This document shows positions 26,727 through 35,362 of a stretch of 64,000 bases of DNA, one piece after another (within the stretch, counting starts at the first letter, position 1; each line of letters begins with the position of its first letter). The DNA comes from CAJMNU01 sp905214855 (GTDB taxonomy: Bacteria; Bacillota; Clostridia; Lachnospirales; Lachnospiraceae). The stretch lies in contig CALADM010000003.1 of assembly GCA_937890595.1 (NCBI GenBank), forward strand, positions 1 through 64,000. The letters run 5' to 3'. The notes beneath the pieces were generated by a model. It did no database searches. It saw only the letters and a list, made by a program, of their open reading frames with translations, and was not told where the DNA came from. The translations under genes were made by a program, and so were the position numbers.

Positions 26727-27932
26727 ATGCTGAATAAAAAAACAGTTGATGATATCAATGTAAAAGGTAAAAGAGTATTAGTACGTTGTGATTTCAATGT
26801 TCCGTTGAAAGCAGGACAGATTACAGATGAGAACCGTTTGGTAGCAGCTCTTCCTACAATCAAGAAGCTGATCGCAGATGGCGGAAAAGTAATCCTTTGT
26901 TCTCATCTTGGAAAACCGAAGGGAGAGCCAAAACCAGAATTGTCTCTGGCACCAGTAGCTGTTCGTCTGTCTGAACTTTTGGGACAGGAAGTAAAATTTG
27001 CAGCAGATCCAGAAGTAGTTGGAGCAAATGCAAAAGCTGCTGTAGCAGAGATGAAGGACGGAGATGTGATCCTTCTGGAGAACACACGTTATCGTAAAGA
27101 AGAAACAAAGAATGGTGAAGAATTCAGCAAAGAGCTGGCTTCTCTGTGTGATGTATATGTAAATGATGCATTCGGAACTGCACACAGAGCACATTGCTCT
27201 AACGTAGGTGTTACAGAGTATGTAGATACTGCAGTAGTAGGTTATCTGATGCAGAAAGAAATCGATTTCTTAGGAAACGCTGTTAACAATCCAGTTCGTC
27301 CATTTGTTGCAATTTTAGGTGGAGCAAAAGTTGCAGATAAACTGAATGTAATCTCCAACCTGCTTGAGAAATGTGATACTCTGATCATCGGTGGCGGTAT
27401 GGCTTATACATTCCTGAAAGCACAGGGTAAAGAAATCGGAAAATCTTTAGTAGATGATACAAAGTTAGATTATTGTAAAGAGATGATCGAGAAGGCAGAG
27501 AAGATGGGCAAGAAGCTGATGCTTCCGGTTGATACAACAGTAATCTCTGAATTCCCAAATCCGATCGATGCTCCGGTTGATACTGAGGTAGTATCCGTAG
27601 ATGCGATCCCAGCTGATAAAGAGGGTGTAGACATTGGAACTAAGACAGCTGAACTGTATGCTGAGGCTGTAAAATCTGCAAAGACAGTAGTTTGGAATGG
27701 TCCGATGGGTGTATTTGAGAATCCAACTTTGGCAGCAGGTACCATTGCTGTAGCAAAAGCACTGGCTGAGACAGATGCAACAACTATCATTGGTGGTGGT
27801 GATTCCGCAGCAGCAGTAAACCAGTTAGGATTTGGCGATAAGATGACCCATATTTCTACTGGAGGCGGTGCTTCTCTGGAATTCCTGGAAGGAAAAGAAT
27901 TACCAGGCGTTGTAGCAGCAAACGACAAATAA
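26727..27932 (+). CDS. pgk: Phosphoglycerate kinase
   Basis: This 401-residue enzyme transfers phosphate from 1,3-bisphosphoglycerate to ADP. The N-domain signature is RVLVRCDFNVP (Arg20-Asn24 region) with CSHLGKPKG next. The C-domain has the nucleotide-site motifs GPMGVFENP, GGGDSAAAV and STGGGASLEFLEGKELPG. Length is normal for a bacterial Pgk. It follows gap after a terminator and a 110-base gap, and a weak hairpin separates it from tpiA. Confidence 0.98.
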   Translation: MLNKKTVDDINVKGKRVLVRCDFNVPLKAGQITDENRLVAALPTIKKLIADGGKVILCSHLGKPKGEPKPELSLAPVAVRLSELLGQEVKFAADPEVVGANAKAAVAEMKDGDVILLENTRYRKEETKNGEEFSKELASLCDVYVNDAFGTAHRAHCSNVGVTEYVDTAVVGYLMQKEIDFLGNAVNNPVRPFVAILGGAKVADKLNVISNLLEKCDTLIIGGGMAYTFLKAQGKEIGKSLVDDTKLDYCKEMIEKAEKMGKKLMLPVDTTVISEFPNPIDAPVDTEVVSVDAIPADKEGVDIGTKTAELYAEAVKSAKTVVWNGPMGVFENPTLAAGTIAVAKALAETDATTIIGGGDSAAAVNQLGFGDKMTHISTGGGASLEFLEGKELPGVVAANDK

Positions 27933-27952
27933 GAAGAAATTTGGTAAGTAGC

Positions 27953-27997
27953 GGAGGGTGCTGTAAAAGAGTTTTTTGCAGTATCCTTCTGTTGTTT
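27953..27997 (+). terminator. Hairpin between pgk and tpiA
   Basis: GGAGGGTGCTGTAAAA pairs with TTTTGCAGTATCCTTC through several G-T pairs, followed by TGTTGTTTT. It closely resembles the hairpin after dnaK (52792-52836). Termination is probably partial. Confidence 0.55.
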
Positions 27998-28081
27998 TAA
28001 GGAATGAAGAAAACATATCCCAGAATCAAAAAAACTGGGAATTTGTGTGTTTTGATAGAAAAAGAAAGGTTGGCAAAGAAA

Positions 28082-28831
28082 ATGGGAAGAAAAAAAATTA
28101 TCGCAGGTAACTGGAAAATGAACATGACTCCAAGTGAGGCAGTTGCTCTGGTGAATACATTAAAACCGTTAGTAGCAAATGAGGAAGCAGATGTTGTATT
28201 TTGTGTTCCAGCTATTGATATTATTCCAGCAATGGAAGCAGCAAAGGGAAGCAACATTCAGATTGGTGCAGAGAATATGTACTATGAGGAAAAAGGTGCT
28301 TATACTGGAGAAATCTCCCCAGATATGTTAGTAGATGCAGGTGTAAAATATGTTATCATCGGACATTCTGAGAGAAGAGAGTATTTTGCTGAGACAGATG
28401 AGACTGTAAATAAAAAAGTTCTGAAAGCATTTGAGCATGGAATTACTCCGATCATCTGCTGTGGAGAGACTCTGACACAGAGAGAGCAGGGGATTACAAT
28501 TGACTGGATTCGTCAGCAGATCAAGATTGCTTTCCAGCAGGTAACAGCAGAGCAGGCAAAAACAGCTGTGATCGCATATGAGCCAATTTGGGCGATCGGT
28601 ACAGGTAAAACTGCTACAACAGAGCAGGCAGAGGAAGTATGCGCTGCAATTCGTGCTTGTATTGGAGAGATTTATGATGAAGCAACTGCAGAAGCAATCC
28701 GCATTCAGTATGGTGGTTCTGTAAATGCTGGAAATGCAGCAGAGTTATTTGCACAGGCAAACATTGATGGAGGTCTGGTAGGTGGTGCTTCCCTGAAACC
28801 AGATTTTGGCAAGATTGTAAATTACAAATAA
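28082..28831 (+). CDS. tpiA: Triosephosphate isomerase
   Basis: This roughly 249-residue TIM-barrel enzyme interconverts dihydroxyacetone phosphate and glyceraldehyde 3-phosphate. Catalytic residues are Lys12 (GNWKMN), His95 (IIGHSERR) and Glu167 (AYEPIWAIGTGK). The phosphate loop is GGSVNAGNA. I place the start at ATG 28082, giving the universal MGRKKIIAGNWKMN opening; an upstream in-frame ATG at 28004 would add 26 residues not found in the family. gpmI follows after 70 bases. Confidence 0.98.
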   Translation: MGRKKIIAGNWKMNMTPSEAVALVNTLKPLVANEEADVVFCVPAIDIIPAMEAAKGSNIQIGAENMYYEEKGAYTGEISPDMLVDAGVKYVIIGHSERREYFAETDETVNKKVLKAFEHGITPIICCGETLTQREQGITIDWIRQQIKIAFQQVTAEQAKTAVIAYEPIWAIGTGKTATTEQAEEVCAAIRACIGEIYDEATAEAIRIQYGGSVNAGNAAELFAQANIDGGLVGGASLKPDFGKIVNYK

Positions 28832-28901
28832 GTAAGAAAAATCAGTATTTGAAGAGACAATATTTTGTCTGTATATCTTGTAAAACAAAGGAGATAGAAA
28901 T

Positions 28902-30443
28902 ATGAGCAAGAAAAAACCAACTGTGTTAATGATTCTTGACGGATATGGATTGAATAAGAAAATCGAAGGAAATGCAGTTGCAGAGGCAAAAACTCCAGTT
29001 ATGGATCGTTTGATGGAGGAGTGTCCTTTTGTAGAAGGAAACGCTAGTGGTCTGGCAGTTGGTCTTCCAGATGGTCAGATGGGCAATTCTGAAGTAGGTC
29101 ATTTGAACATGGGTGCAGGACGTATTGTATATCAGGAATTGACTAGAATTACAAAATCTATTGAGGATGGAGACTTTTTCCAGGTAGCTGAGTTTTTACA
29201 GGCTGTAGAAAACTGCAAGAAGAATAATTCTGCTCTTCATTTATTTGGACTGGTTTCTGATGGAGGAGTACACAGCCATATTAGCCATATTTATGGTCTT
29301 TTAGAGCTGGCAAAGAGAAATGGTCTGGAAAAAGTATATGTACACTGTTTCCTTGATGGACGTGATACACCACCTGCATCAGGAAAAGGTTATGTAGAAG
29401 CTCTGGAAGCAAAGATGAAAGAGATTGGAGTAGGTGAGGTTGCATCTGTTATGGGGCGTTACTATGCAATGGACCGTGACAATAGATGGGATCGTGTTGA
29501 ATTGGCATACAAGGCTTTGACACAGGGCGAAGGAGCGACTGCTGTTTCTGGTCCGTCTGGAATTCAGGCTTCTTATGATGCTGGAAAGACAGATGAATTT
29601 GTGGTTCCGACAGTTGTAACAAAAGATGGAAAGCCGCTGGCAGTGATTTCTGATCAGGATTCTGTTATTTTCTTTAATTTCCGTCCTGATAGAGCAAGAG
29701 AGATTACAAGAGCTTTCTGTGATGATGAATTTGCTGGATTTGAGAGAGCAAAGCGTCTGGATCTTACTTATGTATGCTTTACAGAGTATGATGAGACAAT
29801 TCCAAATAAAGTGGTTGCATTTAAAAAAGAAGGCATCCACAATACATTTGGAGAATTTTTAGCAGCACATGGATTGAAGCAGGCAAGAATTGCTGAGACA
29901 GAAAAATATGCGCATGTTACTTTCTTCTTCAATGGTGGTGTGGAAGAGCCAAATGAGGGAGAGGATAGAATCCTTGTAAAATCTCCAAAGGTTGCTACTT
30001 ATGATCTGCAGCCTGAGATGAGTGCACCTGCTGTTTGTGAAAAGTTGGTAGATGCGATTGAGTCTGAAAAATATGATGTGATCATCATTAACTTTGCAAA
30101 TCCGGATATGGTTGGTCATACTGGTGTAGAGAATGCAGCAATTCAGGCAATCGAAGCTGTGGATGAATGTGTAGGAAAAACAGTTGAGGCAATCAAGAAA
30201 GTAAATGGACAGATGTTTATTTGTGCAGACCATGGAAATGCAGAGCAGTTGGTAGATTATGAGACAGGTGCTCCGTTTACAGCACATACAACCAACCCAG
30301 TTCCATTTATTCTTGTAAATGCAGATCCAAAATACTCCTTGAGAGAGGGCGGTTGTCTTGCTGATATCGCTCCGACATTGATAGAATTAATGGGATTGGA
30401 ACAGCCAAAGGAAATGACAGGAAAATCTTTATTAGTAAAATAA
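28902..30443 (+). CDS. gpmI: 2,3-bisphosphoglycerate-independent phosphoglycerate mutase
   Basis: This 513-residue di-manganese enzyme of the alkaline phosphatase superfamily interconverts 3- and 2-phosphoglycerate. Asp13 in LDGYG and the phosphorylated Ser63 in GQMGNSEVGHLNMG are visible, with further metal ligands in FANPDMVGHTG and CADHGNAEQ. GGAGATAG precedes the ATG. It closes the glycolytic block; enolase is not in the window. A strong terminator follows. Confidence 0.97.
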   Translation: MSKKKPTVLMILDGYGLNKKIEGNAVAEAKTPVMDRLMEECPFVEGNASGLAVGLPDGQMGNSEVGHLNMGAGRIVYQELTRITKSIEDGDFFQVAEFLQAVENCKKNNSALHLFGLVSDGGVHSHISHIYGLLELAKRNGLEKVYVHCFLDGRDTPPASGKGYVEALEAKMKEIGVGEVASVMGRYYAMDRDNRWDRVELAYKALTQGEGATAVSGPSGIQASYDAGKTDEFVVPTVVTKDGKPLAVISDQDSVIFFNFRPDRAREITRAFCDDEFAGFERAKRLDLTYVCFTEYDETIPNKVVAFKKEGIHNTFGEFLAAHGLKQARIAETEKYAHVTFFFNGGVEEPNEGEDRILVKSPKVATYDLQPEMSAPAVCEKLVDAIESEKYDVIIINFANPDMVGHTGVENAAIQAIEAVDECVGKTVEAIKKVNGQMFICADHGNAEQLVDYETGAPFTAHTTNPVPFILVNADPKYSLREGGCLADIAPTLIELMGLEQPKEMTGKSLLVK

Positions 30444-30491
30444 TGTCTGGTGCTCATTATAAAAAGAGGATAGAATAATTTTGCTTTTTAT

Positions 30492-30532
30492 GGACTTGAG
30501 ATAAGAATGTAATCTTGTTTCAAGTCCTTTTT
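30492..30532 (+). terminator. Terminator of the glycolytic block
   Basis: GGACTTGA (30492-30499) pairs with TCAAGTCC (30520-30527), extended inward by AGA/TCT, and is followed by TTTTT. Confidence 0.88.
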
Positions 30533-30550
30533 ACAGGGGGATATGGTGTC

Positions 30551-31459
30551 ATGACAATACAGCAGATAAAGTATTTTATAGCAGTAGCTGATTCTGGTTC
30601 TATCAGTGAAGGTGCAAAAAGAATGTTTGCGTCTCAATCAGGTGTATCAGAAGCAGTGAGAGCAGTGGAAAATCATTATGGAATCAAAGCATTTGTAAGG
30701 ACATCAAAAGGAGTTGCTTTAACTGGTGATGGAAAAGATCTGTTGATTGAATTTAAAGAAATATTGAATCGAATGTACTATCTGGATATAAAATATGAAG
30801 AAAAAAAGAAACAGAAACAAAAAATCCATAGTTTTTATGTGGCAAGCCAGCATCATATCTGTGGCATTGATTCTTTTGCATCCATCTTAAAAAATCCAGA
30901 ATATGAAGATTATCAGGTGGGATTCCAAGAATGCAAGACAACGGAAGTGTTAGATCAGGTAGAAAAAGGAATGGCAGAAGTAGGAATCATTTTCTTTTCT
31001 GAACAGACGAAAGGACAAATGGTGCAGGAATTGAGAGGAAGAGGGATTATATTTAATCATATTGGCTATAAAACTGCACATGTCTATGTATGTGAAAATC
31101 ATCCATTGTCTGGATGTAGCCAGATTACAGCAGAAGACATTATCCAATATCCCTTTATAACATATGATCGTGCAATTGATGCAAATCCAGCCTATACACA
31201 GGGGATTCTTGCAAACTACCGCGTAAAAAAGGTGATATCTGTCTCAGATAGGGCAGCAGCCTATTCTTTGATGAGAAATAATAACGGTTTTGCAGTGGGA
31301 AGTGGATACCATACAAAAGATGAAAATTATGAAGATATTAAAGCAATTCCGATTAAAAATGGTGTCAGTCTGGAAATTGGATGGATTGTAAAGAATAATT
31401 TCCTGCTATCAGATTTGGCAAAGGAGTTTGTAGAACGGGTACGCACAGAAGAAGCATAG
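30551..31459 (+). CDS. LysR-family transcriptional regulator
   Basis: This roughly 302-residue regulator has an N-terminal winged helix (MTIQQIKYFIAVADSGSISE, helix-turn-helix near 18-60) and a C-terminal substrate-binding-like effector domain from about 90. It is transcribed in the same direction as, and just upstream of, two membrane proteins and an amidohydrolase, so it is the likely regulator of that unit. This parallel order is less common than divergence for LysR genes. ATG 30551 follows CAGGGGGATATGGTGTC. A terminator at 31482-31509 separates it from the next gene. The effector is unknown. Confidence 0.88.
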   Translation: MTIQQIKYFIAVADSGSISEGAKRMFASQSGVSEAVRAVENHYGIKAFVRTSKGVALTGDGKDLLIEFKEILNRMYYLDIKYEEKKKQKQKIHSFYVASQHHICGIDSFASILKNPEYEDYQVGFQECKTTEVLDQVEKGMAEVGIIFFSEQTKGQMVQELRGRGIIFNHIGYKTAHVYVCENHPLSGCSQITAEDIIQYPFITYDRAIDANPAYTQGILANYRVKKVISVSDRAAAYSLMRNNNGFAVGSGYHTKDENYEDIKAIPIKNGVSLEIGWIVKNNFLLSDLAKEFVERVRTEEA

Positions 31460-31481
31460 CGGCAAATAAAGATGTATCATT

Positions 31482-31509
31482 AAAAACGATGGATTTCCAT
31501 CGTTTTTTT
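31482..31509 (+). terminator. Terminator after the LysR gene
   Basis: AAAAACGATGG pairs with CCATCGTTTTT across an ATTT loop, followed by further T. It isolates the regulator transcript from the DUF3100 operon. Confidence 0.8.
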
Positions 31510-31586
31510 CTGTCTACAGAAGCCAGAACCTTTGTGATATGATGAAATCACAGTAAAACCTGATAAAGGAAAGGGGAAATAGGAAA

Positions 31587-32402
31587 ATGGAAAATCTGAA
31601 GATGGTTATCAGGAAATATTGGAAAGTGTATGCAGTAGCTGTTGTTTTGGCTTTAATATGTGACTGCATTGGAACTATCAAGATCAATATTGGGATAGGA
31701 ACACTGACTTTATTTCCAATGGTATTTGCAGTGATTCTGGGAGGACTTTTAGGACCAGATATGTTTCGACTGTTTAATCAGGAGGAATCAAAAGCAGGAG
31801 GAACGATGGTTCTGGTAGCATTAGCGCCTTTTATGGCAAAAATGGGAGTTTCTGCAGGTGCTAATCTGGCAAAATTAGTAGAGGTTGGTCCAGCACTTCT
31901 GCTTCAGGAGTTTGGAAACTTAGGAACTATTTTTATCTCTCTTCCGATTGCACTTCTACTGGGATTGAAAAAAGAAGCAATTGGTGCATGTTATTCTATT
32001 AACAGAGATTCCAATCTGGGTCTAACAACAGATATTTATGGACCAGATGCAGAAGAGACAAAAGGAACATTTGCTGTTTATATTGTAGGTTCTGTAATAG
32101 GAACTGTTTTTGTCAGTCTTTTAGCAGGAGTTGTAGCTTCTTGGGATGTATTCCATCCATTAGCAATGGGAATGGCTTCTGGTGTAGGAAGTGGCTCTAT
32201 GATGACAGCAGCAGCAGGAACTTTAGGAGAGATTTATCCTGAATATGCAGAAGATATTATGATCATGGGCGGTGCAAGTGATATGTTGACAGGAATTACC
32301 GGAATTTATATGGGAACTTTTGTAGGACTGCCGATCACAAGAAAACTGTATGCCTGGTTAGAACCAAAACTGGGACATAAAGCTGCCAAGGAGGGAAAAT
32401 AA
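31587..32402 (+). CDS. DUF3100 family membrane protein
   Basis: This 271-residue protein has about eight hydrophobic segments and matches the DUF3100 family, which is uncharacterised but looks like a transporter subunit. A glycine- and serine-rich stretch GMASGVGSGSMMTAAAGTL near residue 200 and a YSINRDSNLGLTTDIYGPDA loop near 140 are the most distinctive parts. Its stop codon touches the start of the next membrane protein, and an amidohydrolase follows. I infer a two-component carrier for the amidohydrolase's substrate or product. The ribosome site is GGAAAGGGGAAATAGG. No function is established. Confidence 0.8.
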   Translation: MENLKMVIRKYWKVYAVAVVLALICDCIGTIKINIGIGTLTLFPMVFAVILGGLLGPDMFRLFNQEESKAGGTMVLVALAPFMAKMGVSAGANLAKLVEVGPALLLQEFGNLGTIFISLPIALLLGLKKEAIGACYSINRDSNLGLTTDIYGPDAEETKGTFAVYIVGSVIGTVFVSLLAGVVASWDVFHPLAMGMASGVGSGSMMTAAAGTLGEIYPEYAEDIMIMGGASDMLTGITGIYMGTFVGLPITRKLYAWLEPKLGHKAAKEGK

Positions 32403-32864
32403 ATGTTGGGAAAATATTGTATTCGTGAAGCTGCTCTTCTCGGTTTGACCGCTATTATTATGATTATTACCAATGTTATTGGTTATAAAATGCCATTGGT
32501 TGATTCCATAGGAGGAATTTTGCTTCTCAGTGCCATTGCTTTGTTTGGTTTAACTTTGAGTCAGTTTATGAATCGTTTTATTAAACTACCATCTATGATG
32601 TATGTTTCATTGACTGGGCTTTTACTTGCCTGTCCGATTTCTCCGGTAAAAGATTTTATTATTCAGGTGACTTCACAGGTAGCATTTATGGCTCCAGCTA
32701 CTGCTTTGGGAGCTTTTGCTGGAATTTCTCTTGGAAAAGATTTAAAGAATTTTGCAAAAATGGGATGGAAGATGGTATTGATCACTCTTCTTGTTATTAC
32801 TGGAACATTTATTTTTTCCGCATTGGTAGCACATCTTGTTTTAAAACTTACTGGTGCAATTTAA
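32403..32864 (+). CDS. Small membrane partner of the DUF3100 protein
   Basis: This 153-residue protein has four to five predicted hydrophobic helices (for example LTAIIMIITNVIGY, IGGILLLSAIALFGLTL, MVLITLLVITGTFIFSALVA). I do not recognise a named family with confidence. It starts directly after the TAA of the DUF3100 gene with GGAGGGAAAATAA as ribosome site, so the two are translationally coupled and probably form one complex. An 84-base gap separates it from the amidohydrolase. Confidence 0.75.
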   Translation: MLGKYCIREAALLGLTAIIMIITNVIGYKMPLVDSIGGILLLSAIALFGLTLSQFMNRFIKLPSMMYVSLTGLLLACPISPVKDFIIQVTSQVAFMAPATALGAFAGISLGKDLKNFAKMGWKMVLITLLVITGTFIFSALVAHLVLKLTGAI

Positions 32865-32948
32865 ACTGGAAGTTTTTGCAGTAAAATGACTTGCAAATAG
32901 AAAAGAAATGTTTTTTGAGAAAGTTTTATGTAGGAGGAGACAATTCAT

Positions 32949-34289
32949 ATGGAAACATGTGATATTTTGATACGTGGATGTCAAATATTGAAACCAGATA
33001 TGACGATTTCTGGTCAATGCAGTGTAGCTGTAAAAAATTCATGGATTGAAAAGATTGGTCCGACTGAAGAATTGGAAAAATTATACCAACCTGTACAAGT
33101 TCTGGATGGAAAAGGGAAACTGCTCATGCCAGGATTTGTGGATGGACATACACATACTTGTCAACAGCTTTTAAGAGGACGTGTATCAGATGAATATCCT
33201 ATGGTATGGACTCGTTTTTTAGTGCCGTTTGAGAGCAATCTTTTGCCAGAAGATTCTTATATAAGTGGTCAGCTTGCCTGTCTGGAGATGATTAAAAATG
33301 GAACCACTGCATTTGCAGATTCTGGTGGTGTGCATATGGAGCGGGTGGCAGACGCTGTTATTGAATCTGGAATGCGTGCAGCTATTGCCAAGTCTACTAT
33401 GGATATAGGAAATGCGATTACTGGTGCGATGAAAGAGACGGCAAAGGAAGCAATTGCACATACTAAAGATTTATATCAGGCATATCAGGGTGCAGGAGAC
33501 GGAAGAGTGGATATCTGGTTTGCAATCCGTCAGGTTATGACCTGTTCTAAAGAGTTGATCACTATGGTGCGTGATTCAGCAGAAGAACTTCATACAGGAA
33601 TCCATGCTCATCTGTGTGAACATAAGGATGAAGTGAGCTTTTGCCTTCAGAATTATAAAATGCGTCCAGCTCAATTTTTGGATGCCATGGGAGTTTTAGG
33701 TCCTAATCTTCTTACAGCTCATAATGTAATGTTGTCAGATGATGATATTGACTTGATGGCAGAACGTAATGTGAAAGTGATTCATTGTCCAAGAGCAAAT
33801 TTGGCAAATCATGGATTTCCAAAAGCACCTCAGATCCTTCAGGCAGGACTTAGTGTAGGACTGGGATGTGATGGAGCAGCTCCATCAAATCTGGATTTGT
33901 TTGATGAGATGAAAGTACTTCGTTATGGCATGATTGCTTATTGGGGACTTCCATCCTTCAATCCAGTAGTAATGACTTGTCCCACTGTTTTGAAGATGGC
34001 TACTCAGGGTGGTGCTAATGCAATTGGAAAAGGTGATATTCTGGGTACAGTAGAAGAAGGAAAAAAAGCAGATCTTATTCTTTTAAATATTGATCAGCCT
34101 CATATTACCCCAAGCCAAAATCTGGTAAATACGATTGTTGAGGCAGCAAATGGACATGATGTGACTGATTCTATTATCAATGGAAAGATTGTTATGAGAA
34201 ACAGGGAAGTTCTTACTTTAGATGAAGAAAAAATTCGTCGAGAAGCACAGATCCACATGGATGAGATTATAAAACGTGCTTATTCATAA
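32949..34289 (+). CDS. Amidohydrolase (cytosine/adenosine deaminase-like, AtzA/MtaD/SsnA group)
   Basis: This 446-residue metal-dependent hydrolase has all metal ligands of the group: His67 and His69 (VDGHTHTCQQLLRG), His219 (GIHAHLCEHKDE), His258 (TAHNVML) and Asp308 (GLGCDGAAPSN), with HCPRANLANHG at 279-289. The family includes 5-methylthioadenosine/S-adenosylhomocysteine deaminases, guanine deaminase and s-triazine hydrolases; the substrate cannot be assigned from motifs. It is the last gene of a unit with two membrane proteins and a LysR regulator, suggesting uptake and deamination or ring opening of a nitrogenous compound. GTAGGAGGAGACAATTCAT precedes the ATG. Confidence 0.85.
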   Translation: METCDILIRGCQILKPDMTISGQCSVAVKNSWIEKIGPTEELEKLYQPVQVLDGKGKLLMPGFVDGHTHTCQQLLRGRVSDEYPMVWTRFLVPFESNLLPEDSYISGQLACLEMIKNGTTAFADSGGVHMERVADAVIESGMRAAIAKSTMDIGNAITGAMKETAKEAIAHTKDLYQAYQGAGDGRVDIWFAIRQVMTCSKELITMVRDSAEELHTGIHAHLCEHKDEVSFCLQNYKMRPAQFLDAMGVLGPNLLTAHNVMLSDDDIDLMAERNVKVIHCPRANLANHGFPKAPQILQAGLSVGLGCDGAAPSNLDLFDEMKVLRYGMIAYWGLPSFNPVVMTCPTVLKMATQGGANAIGKGDILGTVEEGKKADLILLNIDQPHITPSQNLVNTIVEAANGHDVTDSIINGKIVMRNREVLTLDEEKIRREAQIHMDEIIKRAYS

Positions 34290-34403
34290 AATTTACATAG
34301 GAACAGAATTTTCCTAGGTCATGGGGCGTTGAAAGCTGTGTTGACGTTTTCACATATCTAAGCAAAAGTTTTATAACTTATTTTGATAGTTAGAGTATAG
34401 CAT

Positions 34404-34480
34404 AAAAATAGTTGCATATCAAGATAAAATATGTTATAATTTCAACATAAAAAATCTTGATATGCAACTTTTCTATTTTT
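34404..34480. terminator. Long perfect inverted repeat, bidirectional terminator
   Basis: AGTTGCATATCAAGAT (34410-34425) is perfectly inverted at 34454-34469, with A-rich and T-rich flanks on both sides. Inside the loop TATGTT and AACATA can extend the stem. It lies between the convergent amidohydrolase and zinc-ribbon genes. The left arm and loop also spell TTGCAT-N17-TATAAT (34412-34440), a promoter-like sequence pointing to no plus-strand gene. Confidence 0.75.
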
Positions 34481-35168
34481 CGAATAATTTTTGATAAATG
34501 GTTTCACATAATTCATCTACATAAGAAGGATCAGGGAGATCCTGATGTGTAGTAAGATAATCCTGAATCAATTCAAAGCGTTTTAATGCAAGGATTTCTG
34601 TCTGAAGAACACCATATTCTGTGAGTAATTGCTGGTCCAATTCTTCTGCGGTATAATTACAGAGAAACCATTCTGTGATCTCTTTTGTACTCTTTTCTTC
34701 TGCTGCGATCGCATTTTTTGCTAAATGTGCAGATTTTTGTGTTTTCCAAGCAATTCCTATACAAAAACATCCCATACAAGTCAATGTCCCTAAGAATAAG
34801 ATACGAGAGCTTTTTGTCATAAGGATTGGCACAACTGGAATCCAGAAGACAAGGGCAATAAGAAGTAAAAAAATGCCAACTCCCCAAAAAGCAAGTGCCG
34901 AAGAACAGAGTTCTCGGTATTTATCAGATTGTTTTACATAGACAGAAGTTTTTGGAATATTTTCTTCATCAGATGACGGATTGGATTGTAGTGTTTCAAA
35001 TTCTTGAAGCTGCTGTTTAAAAATCTGATTGGCTTCTTCCATTTGTCGTTTTTCTTCTTTTTGAAGCTGAAGAGCATATTCTTTGGATGCGACAAGAGGA
35101 CCTTTGCAATCAGAACATATTGTGATTCCATCTACGAATTCCATATCACATTTAGGACAATAAGGCAT
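34473..35168 (-). CDS. Zinc-ribbon membrane protein of unknown function
   Basis: This 231-residue protein begins with a zinc ribbon (CPKC at 4-7 and CSDC at 18-21), followed by a charged, probably coiled-coil segment (about 30-60), two adjacent membrane helices (about 90-135) and a soluble C-terminal tail. I do not recognise a function. Similar zinc-ribbon plus helix proteins are common and unassigned in Clostridia. The stop codon reaches into the terminator region, and the gene is divergent from an ABC exporter 195 bases away. On the minus strand GGGAGGGAGTCTAA precedes the ATG. Confidence 0.75.
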   Translation of the reverse strand: MPYCPKCDMEFVDGITICSDCKGPLVASKEYALQLQKEEKRQMEEANQIFKQQLQEFETLQSNPSSDEENIPKTSVYVKQSDKYRELCSSALAFWGVGIFLLLIALVFWIPVVPILMTKSSRILFLGTLTCMGCFCIGIAWKTQKSAHLAKNAIAAEEKSTKEITEWFLCNYTAEELDQQLLTEYGVLQTEILALKRFELIQDYLTTHQDLPDPSYVDELCETIYQKLFEK

Positions 35169-35274
35169 TTAGACTCCCTCCCTTTTGTATACCAGAGATT
35201 TTGATGAATATTTTTAGAGCTTTTTCAAGAAATAGTGTATCATGGCAGAATTGTTTGTGCAAGCAGAAAGCCTC

Positions 35275-35303
35275 TTCACTTTTGCAAAAAAATAGGCTAA
35301 AAT
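35275..35303 (+). promoter_or_regulatory. Candidate promoter of the ABC exporter/kinase operon
   Basis: TTCACT (35275-35280), 17 bases and TAAAAT (35298-35303) lie 60 bases before the ABC exporter start. Confidence 0.5.
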
Positions 35304-35362
35304 GAAGAATGGTTGGGAGTGAGTTGCAGACTGACCATAAATTTTTAGAAAATGGAGTGAGT

